This document shows positions 35,858-45,742 of a stretch of DNA of 64,000 nt, in pieces; positions within the stretch are counted from its first letter, which is position 1; every line of letters starts with the position of its first letter. Location of the stretch: assembly GCA_036346255.1 (NCBI GenBank), contig CM070633.1:15934001-15998000 (forward strand), in the 5' to 3' direction. The translations under genes were made by a program, and so were the position numbers. The notes under the pieces were generated by a model. It was given only the letters and a program-made list of their open reading frames with translations, was not told the DNA's origin and did no database searches. This stretch comes from Ampelocalamus luodianensis (lineage: Eukaryota > Streptophyta > Magnoliopsida > Poales > Poaceae).

Positions 35858-36420
35858 CACGAGTCCACGCGTGCAAAGCCCTGTCCCCGGCCCCAGCAAC
35901 CTCCCCCGCGACACCTTGCTGCTCGGCATCCTCGAACGACATTACTGGTAGCGGCACCAATAAGGCCGCGGAGAACTCCAACGACGGCGGCTTGAACGTT
36001 GCCGACTCGAGGTGGGTGGGCACGGTGTTGCCCAGCAGTTGCATGAGCCACGCGATCGAGTTGAGGCCGGGGTTCGGGCTCAGGCCTAGATTAGGGATTG
36101 GGGTGGGGTTGGGGTTAGGGTTTGTGAAGGCAACGATAGGGAGGTGGACGGCATGGGGGTCATAGGGGTAGTGGAGATAGGCGCCGCGGTGGAAGGGTGT
36201 GGTGGCCCGCGGGTAGGAGTTGGGGCGGACGTGCCGGAGGCCATTGGCGTGGCGGCGGGGGCACCCGGGAAGATGCCGGTGGGGGTCGGGTGGTTGTGGG
36301 CTGGTTAGGGTTTGGGGAGGCCTAAAGAGCTTGCCGAGTTCGAAGGGGCGTTCATGATGGGGTTAGGGTTCCCCAAGGACGACGCTATGTGAGGCGCCTC
36401 GAGGTCGAGGTGGAGGAAGT
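35858..36420 (-). pseudogene. VARICOSE/EDC4-like N-terminal fragment, segment 1 (minus strand)
   Basis: The minus-strand translation recalls the Pro/Asn-rich N-terminus of plant VARICOSE: ELGKLFRPPQTLT, TTPFHRGAYLHYPYDPHAV, NPNPNPTPIPNLGLSPNP, LMQLLGNTVPTHLES, and a final GGDRA-like segment. At least one frame change separates the first part from the rest. It stops where the parent continues into the LEVTPITKY segment, which is found inverted at 33390-33565. A non-functional gene fragment. The telomere-like GGGTTAGGG words here are Asn-Pro codons. Confidence 0.7.
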
Positions 36421-36648
36421 GGAGTAGATCTGGCGGCGGAGGGAGCGAAGACCAACTCGGCAAGGAGGAAGAGCCCTCTTTTCTTCCATGCTTAATTGTT
36501 ACTACTTCATAATGCTCGCGGCACTGTAGGGTTGTTTACTACTCCCTCCGTTTCGCAATATATGTCCATGGCTCGGAAGTATCATTTTCAATATATTTGT
36601 TCATTAAGGTAATTTAGAATTTTGTTATTGTAATTTTTCCTCTCTACC

Positions 36649-36745
36649 TGTAGAATGAGATTGGGGGAATCACCACACACCCAAGTGGGGGGTGCCTTTC
36701 ATATATATAGCCATGTACAGGGATACATTAGTAATTATCCTAATA
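36649..36745 (-). repeat. 3' LTR of the minus-strand copia element
   Basis: 97 bp. Differs from the partner at 41708-41801 by a few substitutions and by the lengths of two G runs (GGGGG versus GGG, GGGGGG versus GGGGG). Contains TATATATAG. Confidence 0.93.
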
Positions 36746-36751
36746 CCCGCC

Positions 36752-39450
36752 CGCAGTCGTAGCGGTAGGATCACGGACGCACAGACTGGTCCGGAAATCA
36801 CTAAACAACTGTACAGGGAGACCCTTGGTCATAATATCCGCGAACTGGTGTGTCGAGGGAACATGGAGCACTCGAACCTGTCCCAATGCAACCTTCTCGC
36901 GGACGAAGTGGATGTCGATCTCGATATGCTTCGTGCGACGATGATGGACTGGATTGGCCGTCATGTAGACGGCACTGACGTTGTCGCAATAAACGACCGT
37001 CGCGACGGAGACCGAGATGTGCAGTTCCTGAAGAAGCTGGCGCAACCAACAGCATTCGGCCACGACATGAGCCACAGCACGATACTCTGCTTCAGGGCTG
37101 GAGCGGAAGACCGTGGTTTGGCGCTGACGACGTAAAACCAAAGTTGTCGCCGAGGAAGACGCAGAACCGGAGGTGGAGCGGTGCGTGTCGGCAGCCCGCC
37201 CGGTCGGCATCGAGTAGGCGATGATCCGGTTGGCGGCGCCGGCGAGGTGAAGACCAGCAGACGATGAACCCTTGACGCATCGCAGATGCGCGATCGATCG
37301 CGATGCGCGCTCGCGGGGATCATGCATGAACAAGCGAGACTTGCCGACAGCATAGGCCGATCGGGCGTCGTCGGTCGTACTAGAGTGCACCGGCGAGGCT
37401 CCGTGACTCAGCAGGTCGACCACGGAGCGCGCGTCGGTGGTCGGCGGCTTGGTCCGGGCATCGCCGGCGCCGCGATCGGGTGGCACTTCGGACATGCAAG
37501 ACTGGAGGAGGTCGACAGCGATGCGCGCCGTGACAAAACAGCCCGCATCGCCACGCGCGTCAGAGATCCGAGAAAGTGGTGCAGTCGCCGAGGTCCGTCA
37601 TGGCGAACTCCGAGTGGAGTCGCGCGATGATGTCTTTGAAGTAGTGCCGTGGATGTCTGTGAGGATGATGTCGTCGACGTCTGTAAGCGGGTAGGCGACG
37701 CTATCTCCATCTTTGTAAACAAAGAGATGCGCCGGACTTGGTCGCAGAAGCCGGCGCGGATGTATGTACGAAATCTTGGTTCCACGCCGGGAGCCCGCTG
37801 AGCCCGCATGGACTTCTGCGAGACGCGGATATAATCGATTGGCGGAGTCGATGAAGCCCGACGGCCGCCGGCGAGACGGTTTCCTCCAGTGACCGTGGAG
37901 GAAGGCGTTCTTCACATCGAGTGGTGAATGTGCCGCACGCGAGGCGCGATGCGAGGACGGTGCGTATCGTCGCCGGTTTGACAACCGGTGAACGCCTCGT
38001 CGTAGTCGACGCCGCCTGCTGGAGAATCCTCTGACGACCCGGGCCGAGCCTTGTGCCGTGCTAGGAGCCGCCGGAGTGGAACTTGTGCTTGTACGACCAC
38101 TTGCCGGTGACAATGTTAGCACCGGCGGTCGAGGGACGAGGCGCCAGTGCCATTGTCCATGAGAGCCTTGTACTCCTCCCGCCATCGCAGCGCCGCCGGG
38201 TCGGCCGCGCCGCGATGAGTTCGTCGGAGCGCGAGGCCGCCGTGGCGGAGAGGTTGAGGCGTGGAGCAGGACGTGACCGCCGGCCCGAGATCGCGTCGTG
38301 GGCGCGAAGGTGGCGGTGGCGTCGAGCGCCACGGTGTCGGGGCACCGAGGCACGGGCCGGCGCGCGCCGCCGTAGACGATGGGACGCCGCCGCGCAGCGA
38401 GCAGCGGCCGGGCGCCAACCGTGAGCGAGAGGGTCGACGGGGTGCCCGCCGCGCAGCGAGCGGCGGTCGGGCGCCGACTAGTCGGCGGTGGTGCTGGGGA
38501 CCGCGTAGATGACGGCCGGTCCGTGAGGTCCGGCCGCTCAACTCGCCGACGAGGAGCAACCGAGGCGGACGCGGTCGCCAACGCCAATTAGCGGAGCTTC
38601 CGTCGGTGAAGATAGTCCCTGCATCAAAAAATCCAGTGAAGACGGCACAGAAGCCGCCGAGGGTGCCGAGGCGAACGGGAACACAGACTCATCGAAGACA
38701 ACATGACGTGAGATGATAATGCGATTTGGACATATCCAGCAACCGTACTCTTGTGGGAGGAGGGTAACCAAGGAACACGCATGGAGTCGAACGAGGAGAG
38801 CTTGTGAGGTGTCGTGGCACTAATGTTCGGATAACAGAGGCAGCCGAACACACGGAGTGAGGAATAATCCGGGAGCTTCTGATGCAGGAGCTGGTAGGGT
38901 ATACTGTGATGCACAGATGAGGAGGGCGCGGTTAAGCACATATGTGGCAAGAATGAGGGCTTCACCCAATAAGGTGGAGGCATGTGGGCGTGGATCAAGA
39001 AGGTGCGATTGTGTTGTTGATGGTACGAAGCATGCGCCGGCTTTGCCGTTTTGTGGCGAGGTGTAAGGACACGAAGACGAAGGCAATGCGCGACTAGTAA
39101 GGAAGGTAGTGATGGCATTGTTGACGCACTCGGTGCCGTTATCCGCTTGGAAGCATTTGGGTAGAATGCCGAACTGTGTATGAGTAAAGGCTACAAAATC
39201 GACAATATGACGCTGCACATCAGATTTATGGCGTAAAGGGAACGACCAGCAAAAGTGAGAGTAATCATCAAGTAACACAAGATAATTTTTATAGCCTAAG
39301 CGCTAAGGCGGAGATGTCCAAACATCACGGTGAAGTAAAGCAAAAGGAGTAGTAGTAATGAGATGTGGAACTACTAAAGGAGTCGCGTGTGCTTGCCAAG
39401 GCGGCAGGCATGACACAAAGACCGCGGACTCTTATTACAGGCTATGACCG
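36752..39450 (-). pseudogene. Copia pol: integrase, reverse transcriptase, RNase H (degenerate)
   Basis: On the minus strand the integrase core reads VDDYSHF-like LLDDYSHFCWSFPLRHKSDV, QADNGTE and YTSPQNGKA (about 39278-39000), followed by HLRVFGCLCYPNISATTPHKL (about 38870-38780) and IIISRHVVFDES. The RT has LDVKNAFLHG near 37915 and the active-site region as VDDIILT near 37680, where the canonical Tyr-Val-Asp-Asp is Asp-Val-Asp-Asp. RNase H is the best kept part (37120-36755): SPEAEYRAVAHVVAECCWLRQLL, CDNVSAVYMTANPVHH, RTKHIEIDIHFVREKV and FADIMTKGLP. Repeated frame changes make the polyprotein unreadable as one frame. Confidence 0.9.
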
Positions 39451-41695
39451 ACATGTGTTGTAGTTTGGCGAGGGCGGAAGGACCGGGGTGGCCAAGGCGA
39501 TGATGCCGCCGGTGGGACGAGTGGCGAGGCCGCAATCGTGGGGCGTGGGCGAAGGAATGGTGTAGAGGTCCCCGCGGCTATTGCGGCGAAAAATCACGCG
39601 CCCGTCGCCGATCTCAATGAGAGAAAACCAAGGCGTCAAACTCAATGGAACAATTATTGTCGCGAGTGAACTGACGAACAGAAAGCAAATTGCGCACTAG
39701 AGCGGGAGCAATAAGGACATCGCTTAGGTGAAAAGTGGTGTCAGCTACTGGTAGGGTGGATGTGCCGCGACCGGAAATAGGTATGGTCTTTGCCGTTGCC
39801 TGAGAATGAAGGAATTGGAGTGGGGTATGCGGGAGAGCGATATACCATCCGTCGACGACATATGAGCGATGGCGCGGTGTCGTCGAACTCCAGTTGTTGG
39901 CGCCTGGCGCCATCCGTTCGTGGCGGTGACAAGGCGGCCGATCCCACCCGCCGGCACCTTGCTGAGGTGGAGCAGGTAGCGAGGCGCGCGGCACCAACCG
40001 AGTGGGTGCAAAGCGGTGCGCGCTGCGGTGTGCGCGCGCTGGTGCGCGCCAGATGCTTGCAGGTGAAGCACGCCACGGCTGCTTTGCGCGGCGCCTGCGG
40101 GTCGCCATCTTGCCGATCGCCCCACGGAGTGAAGCACATCCAGGGCGGCCGGCGGGTGCGCCGCGGTTGCCGCCGCGCCGAGATAGCCGCCGCGCGGCGC
40201 CTTTCTTCCGATTGCGATTGCCTCGTCGTGGCGCCGCCGCCGCTTGGCGGCGGACCGACCGCCGCATCGGAGTTGCCGCTATCGTGGCCGTGACCGCGGC
40301 GTTCCGCCGTAGCGGCGTGGCGTGGCGCACCGCAGGCGAGGTGCCGCGTGAAGCGCATCTCGGTGGCGACCTTGCCGTTGGCGATAGCGAGTTCCTTCGT
40401 AACCGCTTCGCGGCGTGGCGGTTGGGCGCCGGATCGAGTCGGCGATGTTGCCGGAGGTGCCGGAGAAGCGAGGTTGAGGCGCGCAGCAGTTGAGGACGAG
40501 CCGCGAGTTGAGGACAGCGTAGCCAACGCCACGCAACGCGTCGGCGGTGGCCTTCATCTTCCGGGCAAGACTCGTCGATGAGAGAGTACCTGCGCCATGG
40601 AGTGGAACTCGTGGTGAGGAAGACGGCGCGGAAGCCTTGTTCGCTGAAAGAGGGCGATGGCGACCCACGGTGGCGGCCCGTCAGTCGCGGCGAGGCGAGG
40701 CGTCGTGCTCGCGACGCGAGCCGAGTAGCCAATCAGGACGCGCGAGTCGGCGATCGCCACCGAGCATCTGTGGCGTGCGCGGCACGAGCCGTCGGCGACG
40801 GCGAGCGAGGCCGAACTTGCCGCACGGGGAGAGGAAGAACGAGACCGCCGTTGAAGTTGGGACGCTTCAACTCTGTGGTCACCGGACGTGCGACTTGGCG
40901 GCGATCGTCGCGTAGAAGCGGCGAAGATGGCGCGCGACGTCGATCCGTGGAGGCCATGGTAGCACCGGATGCGAGGAGGACGTCGCCATGGCGTGGAGAT
41001 GGCGCCGTGGGGGGTTGCGGCCGGGGTAGAGGTGGCGCGGTTGGGGCCGTGGCGATGAGGCGTCACGGCCGGTGGTGGCCGAGTCGGTGAGTGGGTGGCT
41101 TCTGGCCGGGTGGGGAAGCGGCCGTGGGGAGAGGTAGTGGCGCCGGTGTGGGGAGCCGGCCGGGAGAGAGGAGGAGGCGGCCGGGAGTTTGTTGGAGAGG
41201 GCCGGTTGTGGAGAAGGGTAGGGAGGCAGCCGGCCTGAGGGTTGTTGGAGAGGGGAGGTTGTTGAGGCGGCCGGAGTTGAGGAGGCGGTGGGCCGGTGGT
41301 TGGGTGGTTAGGCGCCGGGAGTTGAGGGGAGGGTGGCGGCGGCTGGGGTTGTTGGAGAGTGGAGGTTGTTGAGGCGGCCGGAGTTGAGGAGGCGGTTGGT
41401 GGTTGTTGGCGCAGAGGAGGCGGCCGGGGTTGGGGTGGCGGCGGGAGGGGTCTGCGCCGGGGTTGGACAGCCGGGTGGTGGGCCGCAGCAGTGAGGAGGC
41501 ACGGGAGGAAGAGAGCCGGTGGGGTGCGGCGGGAGGTAGGTAGTGGCCGGTGGAGTGGAGGGGCCGTGGGGGAGAAGGAGGGCCGTGGAGGGAGGTGCGG
41601 CGGAGGTGGCGATCGGTGGTGAGGGGTGCAGTGAGAGAGAGAGAGAGAGTGTGGTGTTCGTGCACACAAGGGTGAGCTAGGGTTTGAACCAGTCT
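39451..41695 (-). pseudogene. Copia gag and protease region, GC-rich and degenerate
   Basis: The gag-pre-integrase start FHLSDVLIAPALVRNLLSVRQF with DNNCSIEF is clear near 39760-39640. Upstream (41690-39900) the sequence is very GC-rich and Pro/Arg-rich in all frames, with CTCCGGCCGCCTCAACAACC-like repeats near 41240-41400. No clean zinc knuckle remains. GC content is far above the flanking MITE and LTRs. Confidence 0.65.
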
Positions 41696-41707
41696 CGCTC
41701 GATACCA

Positions 41708-41801
41708 TCTAGAATGAGATTGGGAATCACCACACACCCAAGTGGGGGTGTCTTTCATATATATAGCCATGTACAGAGATACATTAGTAATTATCCTAAT
41801 A
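41708..41801 (-). repeat. 5' LTR of the minus-strand copia element
   Basis: 94 bp. Its terminal TGTAG is mutated to TCTAG on the plus strand. Adjoins the primer-binding site at 41696-41707. Confidence 0.93.
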
Positions 41802-41959
41802 CTACCTCTAATTAAATGTTTTGGAAGATGCTAAGTAGTTATGGTATGTTATTTAATAGGGTATATATGAATATTTCTCATTAAATATTTTTAGATCCAG
41901 TATTTTCTTTGTATGTGCGCATGGTGAACCAAAGATAAATATAGCCAAATGGAAGGAGT

Positions 41960-42153
41960 TAATAGGTGAGGTAAAATTCCTGAGACAGATGGAGTGCCAC
42001 ATGCGGTCTTGCGCCGACAGCTTCTCCAAACCAGTACACGTGCACTTCGGCGCACAGCAGCACGTGCCAACCCGGGACACGTGCGTGTCCACGTACTATA
42101 CGCGCGCCTCACACTAGTCAGAACTCAGAAGTCACCCTGATTACAAGCTGGTT

Positions 42154-42191
<38 letters not shown>

Positions 42192-42212
42192 GGGTTTGAG
42201 GACGCGCCGGCG
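41960..42212 (+). promoter_or_regulatory. ABRE-rich promoter and leader of the LEA gene, with (GA)n
   Basis: Three CACGTG cores at 42037-42042, 42061-42066 and 42078-42083, plus a further CCACGTAC near 42089-42096, lie within 60 bp, just upstream of a TATA-like CTATAC (about 42096). ACGT-core clusters of this kind are ABA-response elements bound by bZIP factors. A pure (GA)n of about 15 units (42156-42186) lies in the likely 5' UTR, about 27 bp before the start codon. Confidence 0.7.
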
Positions 42213-42581
42213 ATGCAGGGTGGGAAGAGCTCGAACGCGGTGGAGACCGCGAAGGAGGCGGCGGCGAATGTTAGCGCATCGGCGTGGGCCGGCAAGGAGA
42301 AGTCCAAGGCCGTCGTCCAGGGGACGGTGGACAAGATGACGGCGCACGACCCGGCGGCCAAGGAGGCGGCGGAGGCGATGAAGCAAGAGCGGATCCACGA
42401 GGTCGAGGCCGTGAAGCGGGACGCCATGCGCCACAACGCCGCCGCCAAGGAGCGCGCCACCGCGGCGGGGTACCACTCCACCGGCCCGGCCGCCGTGGCG
42501 TTAGACCGCTCAGCCGCGCCGGGGGCCAACGGCGCGCGTGCGGCCGGCGACCGCGCACGACGTCCCGCGTGCCGGGAGTGA
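42213..42581 (+). CDS. Late embryogenesis abundant protein, LEA_1 family
   Basis: A 122-residue, very hydrophilic, Ala/Lys/Glu-rich protein. The N-terminus MQGGKSSNAVETAKEAAANV is characteristic of the LEA_1 family (often called group 4 or D-113 type). ASAWAGKEKSKA and a long amphipathic stretch ending KRDAMRHNAAAKERATAAGYH follow. Such proteins accumulate in drying seeds and stressed tissue and protect other proteins and membranes; they are disordered in water. The upstream ABRE cluster agrees with ABA control. After about residue 92 the sequence becomes Arg/Pro-rich and less typical, so a small frame change near the C-terminus is possible. The frame is single-exon. Confidence 0.85.
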   Translation: MQGGKSSNAVETAKEAAANVSASAWAGKEKSKAVVQGTVDKMTAHDPAAKEAAEAMKQERIHEVEAVKRDAMRHNAAAKERATAAGYHSTGPAAVALDRSAAPGANGARAAGDRARRPACRE

Positions 42582-43650
42582 CGACCACCTGCCGGGGCGC
42601 GGAGCTGCCGAGAGCGGCGATTCGGATTACCTGGCTGCGCGCGGCACGGCCGGCGGCCGCTCCGCTGAAGAGAATAGATCGTCTCGTTTATCATGAGCCC
42701 ATCTGATATTTCTTTGCAATTCGCGTGTAAAATGGCTTTGCCATTGCATGCATGCGTCCGTGCTCTTTTTTCTGTTCAAATGTTTTGTCTCGCTAGTTTG
42801 ATTCGACTTCGGCCATCTTGTGTAGTTTGATATGTTGTACGTACGTACGTAAGTATGTTGTGATTTTTGAAGCAGTTGTGAGAATTGAGATGGATAGGCT
42901 AACTTGTGTTTATGTGTGATCATCCGAGTCTGATTCTAATGGCCATGAGATTTGAAGGTTTCTGACGGTGGAGACTGATCCACGCGAAACAATGTTGATT
43001 TCTGAGCAATTAATTGTAGGTTTTCATTTCTGGCTCGATTTGTAAACTATAATCAATTTAATTGGTCTCATATAGACCCGTTTTAGTTTTTTACCGGGTC
43101 ACCGATAGCACCGAAATGGACGAAAATCGGGAAAATTCAGCTAAATTCAACCGAAATTTTCAAATCAAAATTCAAAAGTTTCAAAATTAAAATAAAAAAA
43201 TCAAAAAAAGTTCTATTGATAACAGTAATTTCGGCCGGTTTTTAACTTTTGCGGGAGTCCAGAGATGACAGTAAACGGATAGTACAGCTGATAGTGTAGA
43301 AAGGTAGGAACACGTGTATATCGACTGCTGGCTCAGCTCTACTCGTACCCTGAATCTGATTACTCACGCGTGGCCACGAACAACACGGGTGTAATCCGCG
43401 ACGCCCATGACCACGAAGCAACACGAGCTCGCCTCCACGTAATCCGGAGTTCCCGCCTACTAGAGGCGCATGCACGTCCACGTGTCACAAGCGTCCCCCA
43501 GCGCCGGCGCCAGTTAAACAACACCTCGCCACGAGACGAGTCAAAACCAACGGCTCCACTCCATCGCCGCGCTCCTCGTCGCCGGCCAGCGATCGATCGG
43601 TGCAGCGCGTCCGTCCGGCGGCCGGTCATGCGCCGCTCGGCCCCGGAGCC
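42582..43650. other. LEA 3' region and intergenic spacer
   Basis: Contains GTACGTACGTACGTAAG (42838-42854) in the probable LEA 3' UTR. About 43040-43230 is AT-rich with (A)CCGAAAT-type words resembling MITE debris. About 43360-43650 is GC-rich and is likely the promoter and 5' UTR of the next gene. Confidence 0.5.
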
Positions 43651-44448
43651 ATGAAGGCCTCGCTCAAGCTCCGCGACGACGCGGCGCCGCTGCTCCGCGC
43701 GAAGCTCCCCGTCGCGCTCTTCTCCGTGCCCGCCGTCGCCTCCCTCACCGCAGGCGACCCCGCCGACCTCCGCCTCTCCCTCGCCACCGCCGCCCCGGCA
43801 CTCCCCTCCCTCCGCCTCTCCTACGCGCCCAACAGCTTCTCCCCGCTCTCCCTTTCCCTCGTCCTCGGCTCCGGCCCAGGCGGCTCCCCCTCCCCGTCCG
43901 GTGCCTCCGCCATCACCATGGCCGTCGAGGTAAACACTGCGGGCGCCGTCTCCTTCTCGCTCGTCCTCAAGCCCTCGTTCGGCGACTTCGCCGTGCGCAA
44001 GCGGTTCGAGTCGGCCGCCGGAGGAGGCGGGTCGTCGGCGTACGAGGTGGCGATGAGGAGCGTCATGCCGGTGCGAGGCGGCGCGGCGGCGGTGAGGGTC
44101 CGGTGGGGGGTGAGGATCCCCGCCGAGGTGACCGCCGGCGGGGAGGCGGGCGCGGCCGGGGTGGCGCTGCGGAGGCTGCCGTTCTTGATTCTTGGCAAGG
44201 TGACGGTGGAGAGGCTGTCGAAGCAGCCGGCGGCGCCGGCGCCGGAGAGGGCGGCGCAAGAGGAGGCGGCGGTGGAGAAGGTAAGGAGGGAGAATGAGAA
44301 GCTGAGAAGGGAGGTGGAGGAGCTCCGGGCGACGGCGGCGGAGAGGAGGAGAAGGATACGGCGGCGGTGGCCGGTGGCCGGAGGAGCGGTGGCGGAGGTT
44401 GCCGGAGATGGCTGGGGCGGAAGGCCGTTGATGTGGGGCGGTAGATGA
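43651..44448 (+). CDS. Plant-specific protein of unknown function (MKASLK family)
   Basis: A 265-residue single-exon protein starting MKASLKLRDDAAPLLRAK. This start matches the conserved N-terminus I remember for a land-plant family of unknown function, so it is preferred over an upstream in-frame ATG at 43600. The first ~150 residues alternate hydrophobic and polar residues (LRLSYAPNSFSPLSLSLVLG, VSFSLVLKPSFGDFAVRKRF), suggesting a beta-rich domain. Residues about 195-240 (EEAAVEKVRRENEKLRREVEEL) form a heptad-like coiled coil, followed by a basic tail (RRRRIRRRW). There is no clear signal peptide or catalytic motif. Strong G/C third-position bias is typical of one grass gene class. Some databases call relatives adhesin-like; nothing here supports that. 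Confidence 0.7.
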   Translation: MKASLKLRDDAAPLLRAKLPVALFSVPAVASLTAGDPADLRLSLATAAPALPSLRLSYAPNSFSPLSLSLVLGSGPGGSPSPSGASAITMAVEVNTAGAVSFSLVLKPSFGDFAVRKRFESAAGGGGSSAYEVAMRSVMPVRGGAAAVRVRWGVRIPAEVTAGGEAGAAGVALRRLPFLILGKVTVERLSKQPAAPAPERAAQEEAAVEKVRRENEKLRREVEELRATAAERRRRIRRRWPVAGGAVAEVAGDGWGGRPLMWGGR

Positions 44449-45742
44449 ATCCTGGCCGTTATATTTTTGTGGACTGGGATTTCCTCTCTCTCTCTTTTTG
44501 CTAGGTTTCGTAGAGCAGTATATATACGACGTGTACGAGTGTAAATGTAGTTGATGGAAATGGCAGCTGCACGCTAAAGCAATGGACTGTTCACTGTTCA
44601 CGATTGAGTTAAAAGAAGGTTACAATTAAATGGAAAGGAGACATTTGAATTGTATTTTGAATTTAAAACTCACAGCTTCTATAACACACAAGTTTGGGTG
44701 ATGTTCGTGTGATTTCAACGTACAGTTTATTTTTGCATTCGTCAATTTTGGTGTGCCTGTTTGTTACCTCCGGTTTGCACGCCTCCTCTTCCCTCCTAAT
44801 TAGCCTTGTACAGGACAGTCTACGCTTTGGCTGAAAGCTACGGTTTAGCTCATTCTCAGTTGCCTGGTTGTTTAGCTAATTCTCAGTTGCCTGGATTTGC
44901 TATTTCTAAGTCGTTTAAAATTTTTTTATGTTTAAGTTAATTATTGTAACCGTTGGATTAATATAGAGATTGATGTGTTATATAATTGGATTTTGATTCA
45001 ATTGATAAAAGATATAACTTATATTTAAATAATCATCTTACAAATAGGCAATCCGTTTTTTTAATCTCTCGGCCGATTTCTTGGCCGTTGGATGACCTTT
45101 TGTGATCCGTGTGTAGTTTGCTTGTCGTTGGTTACGGTTTGATGGGACCAGGCCCGTGATCTAAATGGGGCCGTCTAATTCCCACGTGACTAAAATTTCA
45201 TTATTTTTCAGTCAATTTTGTGAACCGTCATATTCCCATGTACTGGGGCGTCTGTTTATGTTGCCTTTTCTATTTTCGATTTTGTACGAGCAGGCTTCAA
45301 GGATCATTATTGGTCCACAATTTTGAAATCGCAGCCCGTTAACAGCATGCACACGGCCTTTTGTATGTTGCGGGGCCTGCAATTGTTAAATACGACCCGG
45401 TAACGACCTTCTCCATCATGATCACCCCATTAATAATCGAAGTAACAAAGTGACCGTACATTAAGCCCATATTATACCATAGAACAAAATAACAGCCAAA
45501 TCAATATGGCGGAAGATTACCCGACCCGATTTAACGTATTGTCGTGATCTAACCCATCTCCCAGGAAACCAGCAGAGAAGAAGACACGAGAAGAACACAC
45601 ACAAAAAAAAGAGAAAAAAAAAAGGACTCGCTTGTGGATAAGAATGACCAGGAATCACTATATATCAATGTACTTGTCCAGAATTCCTTCTATCTTCATA
45701 GGTACTTGTAGAGATCATGTGGATATGATCATAATCTTAGTG
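44449..45742. other. 3' flank and intergenic spacer
   Basis: AT-rich with no coding signal. 44449 to about 44700 fits the 3' UTR of the preceding gene. About 44930-45060 resembles MITE-derived AT-rich sequence. A run of A with interruptions lies near 45600. The copia LTR begins at 45743. Confidence 0.45.

Larger units (their letters stand above)
36649..41801 (-). mobile_element. Ty1/copia retrotransposon with ~95-bp LTRs, minus strand
   Basis: Left LTR 36649-36745 and right LTR 41708-41801 are near-identical, and CTACC flanks the whole unit (36644-36648 and 41802-41806). Read on the minus strand the LTR starts TATTAGGATAATTAC and ends near CATTCTACA. A primer site resembling TGGTATC(A)GAGC follows at 41696-41707, and a G-rich tract precedes the other LTR at about 36746-36758. 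LTRs are unusually short for a 5.15-kb element. The gene order gag, protease, integrase, RT, RNase H confirms copia. Confidence 0.93.
36542..41958. mobile_element. Stowaway-type MITE split by a copia insertion
   Basis: CTCCCTCCGTTTCGCAATA at the left and TAGCCAAATGGAAGGAG at the right form Stowaway-like inverted ends. Only 36542-36648 and 41807-41958 belong to the MITE (about 259 bp, a normal size). The left side has TA before it; the right TA is imperfect. The intervening 5.15 kb is a separate copia element. Confidence 0.75.

Noticed and set aside
36085..36125. Telomere-like GGGTTAGGG/GGGGTTGGGG words
   Set aside because: They are Asn-Pro codons of a VARICOSE-like N-terminus on the minus strand; the unit is irregular and not the plant TTTAGGG array.
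40002..41770. Overlapping long frames on both strands
   Set aside because: High GC suppresses stops in all frames; the region is the degenerate copia gag on the minus strand.
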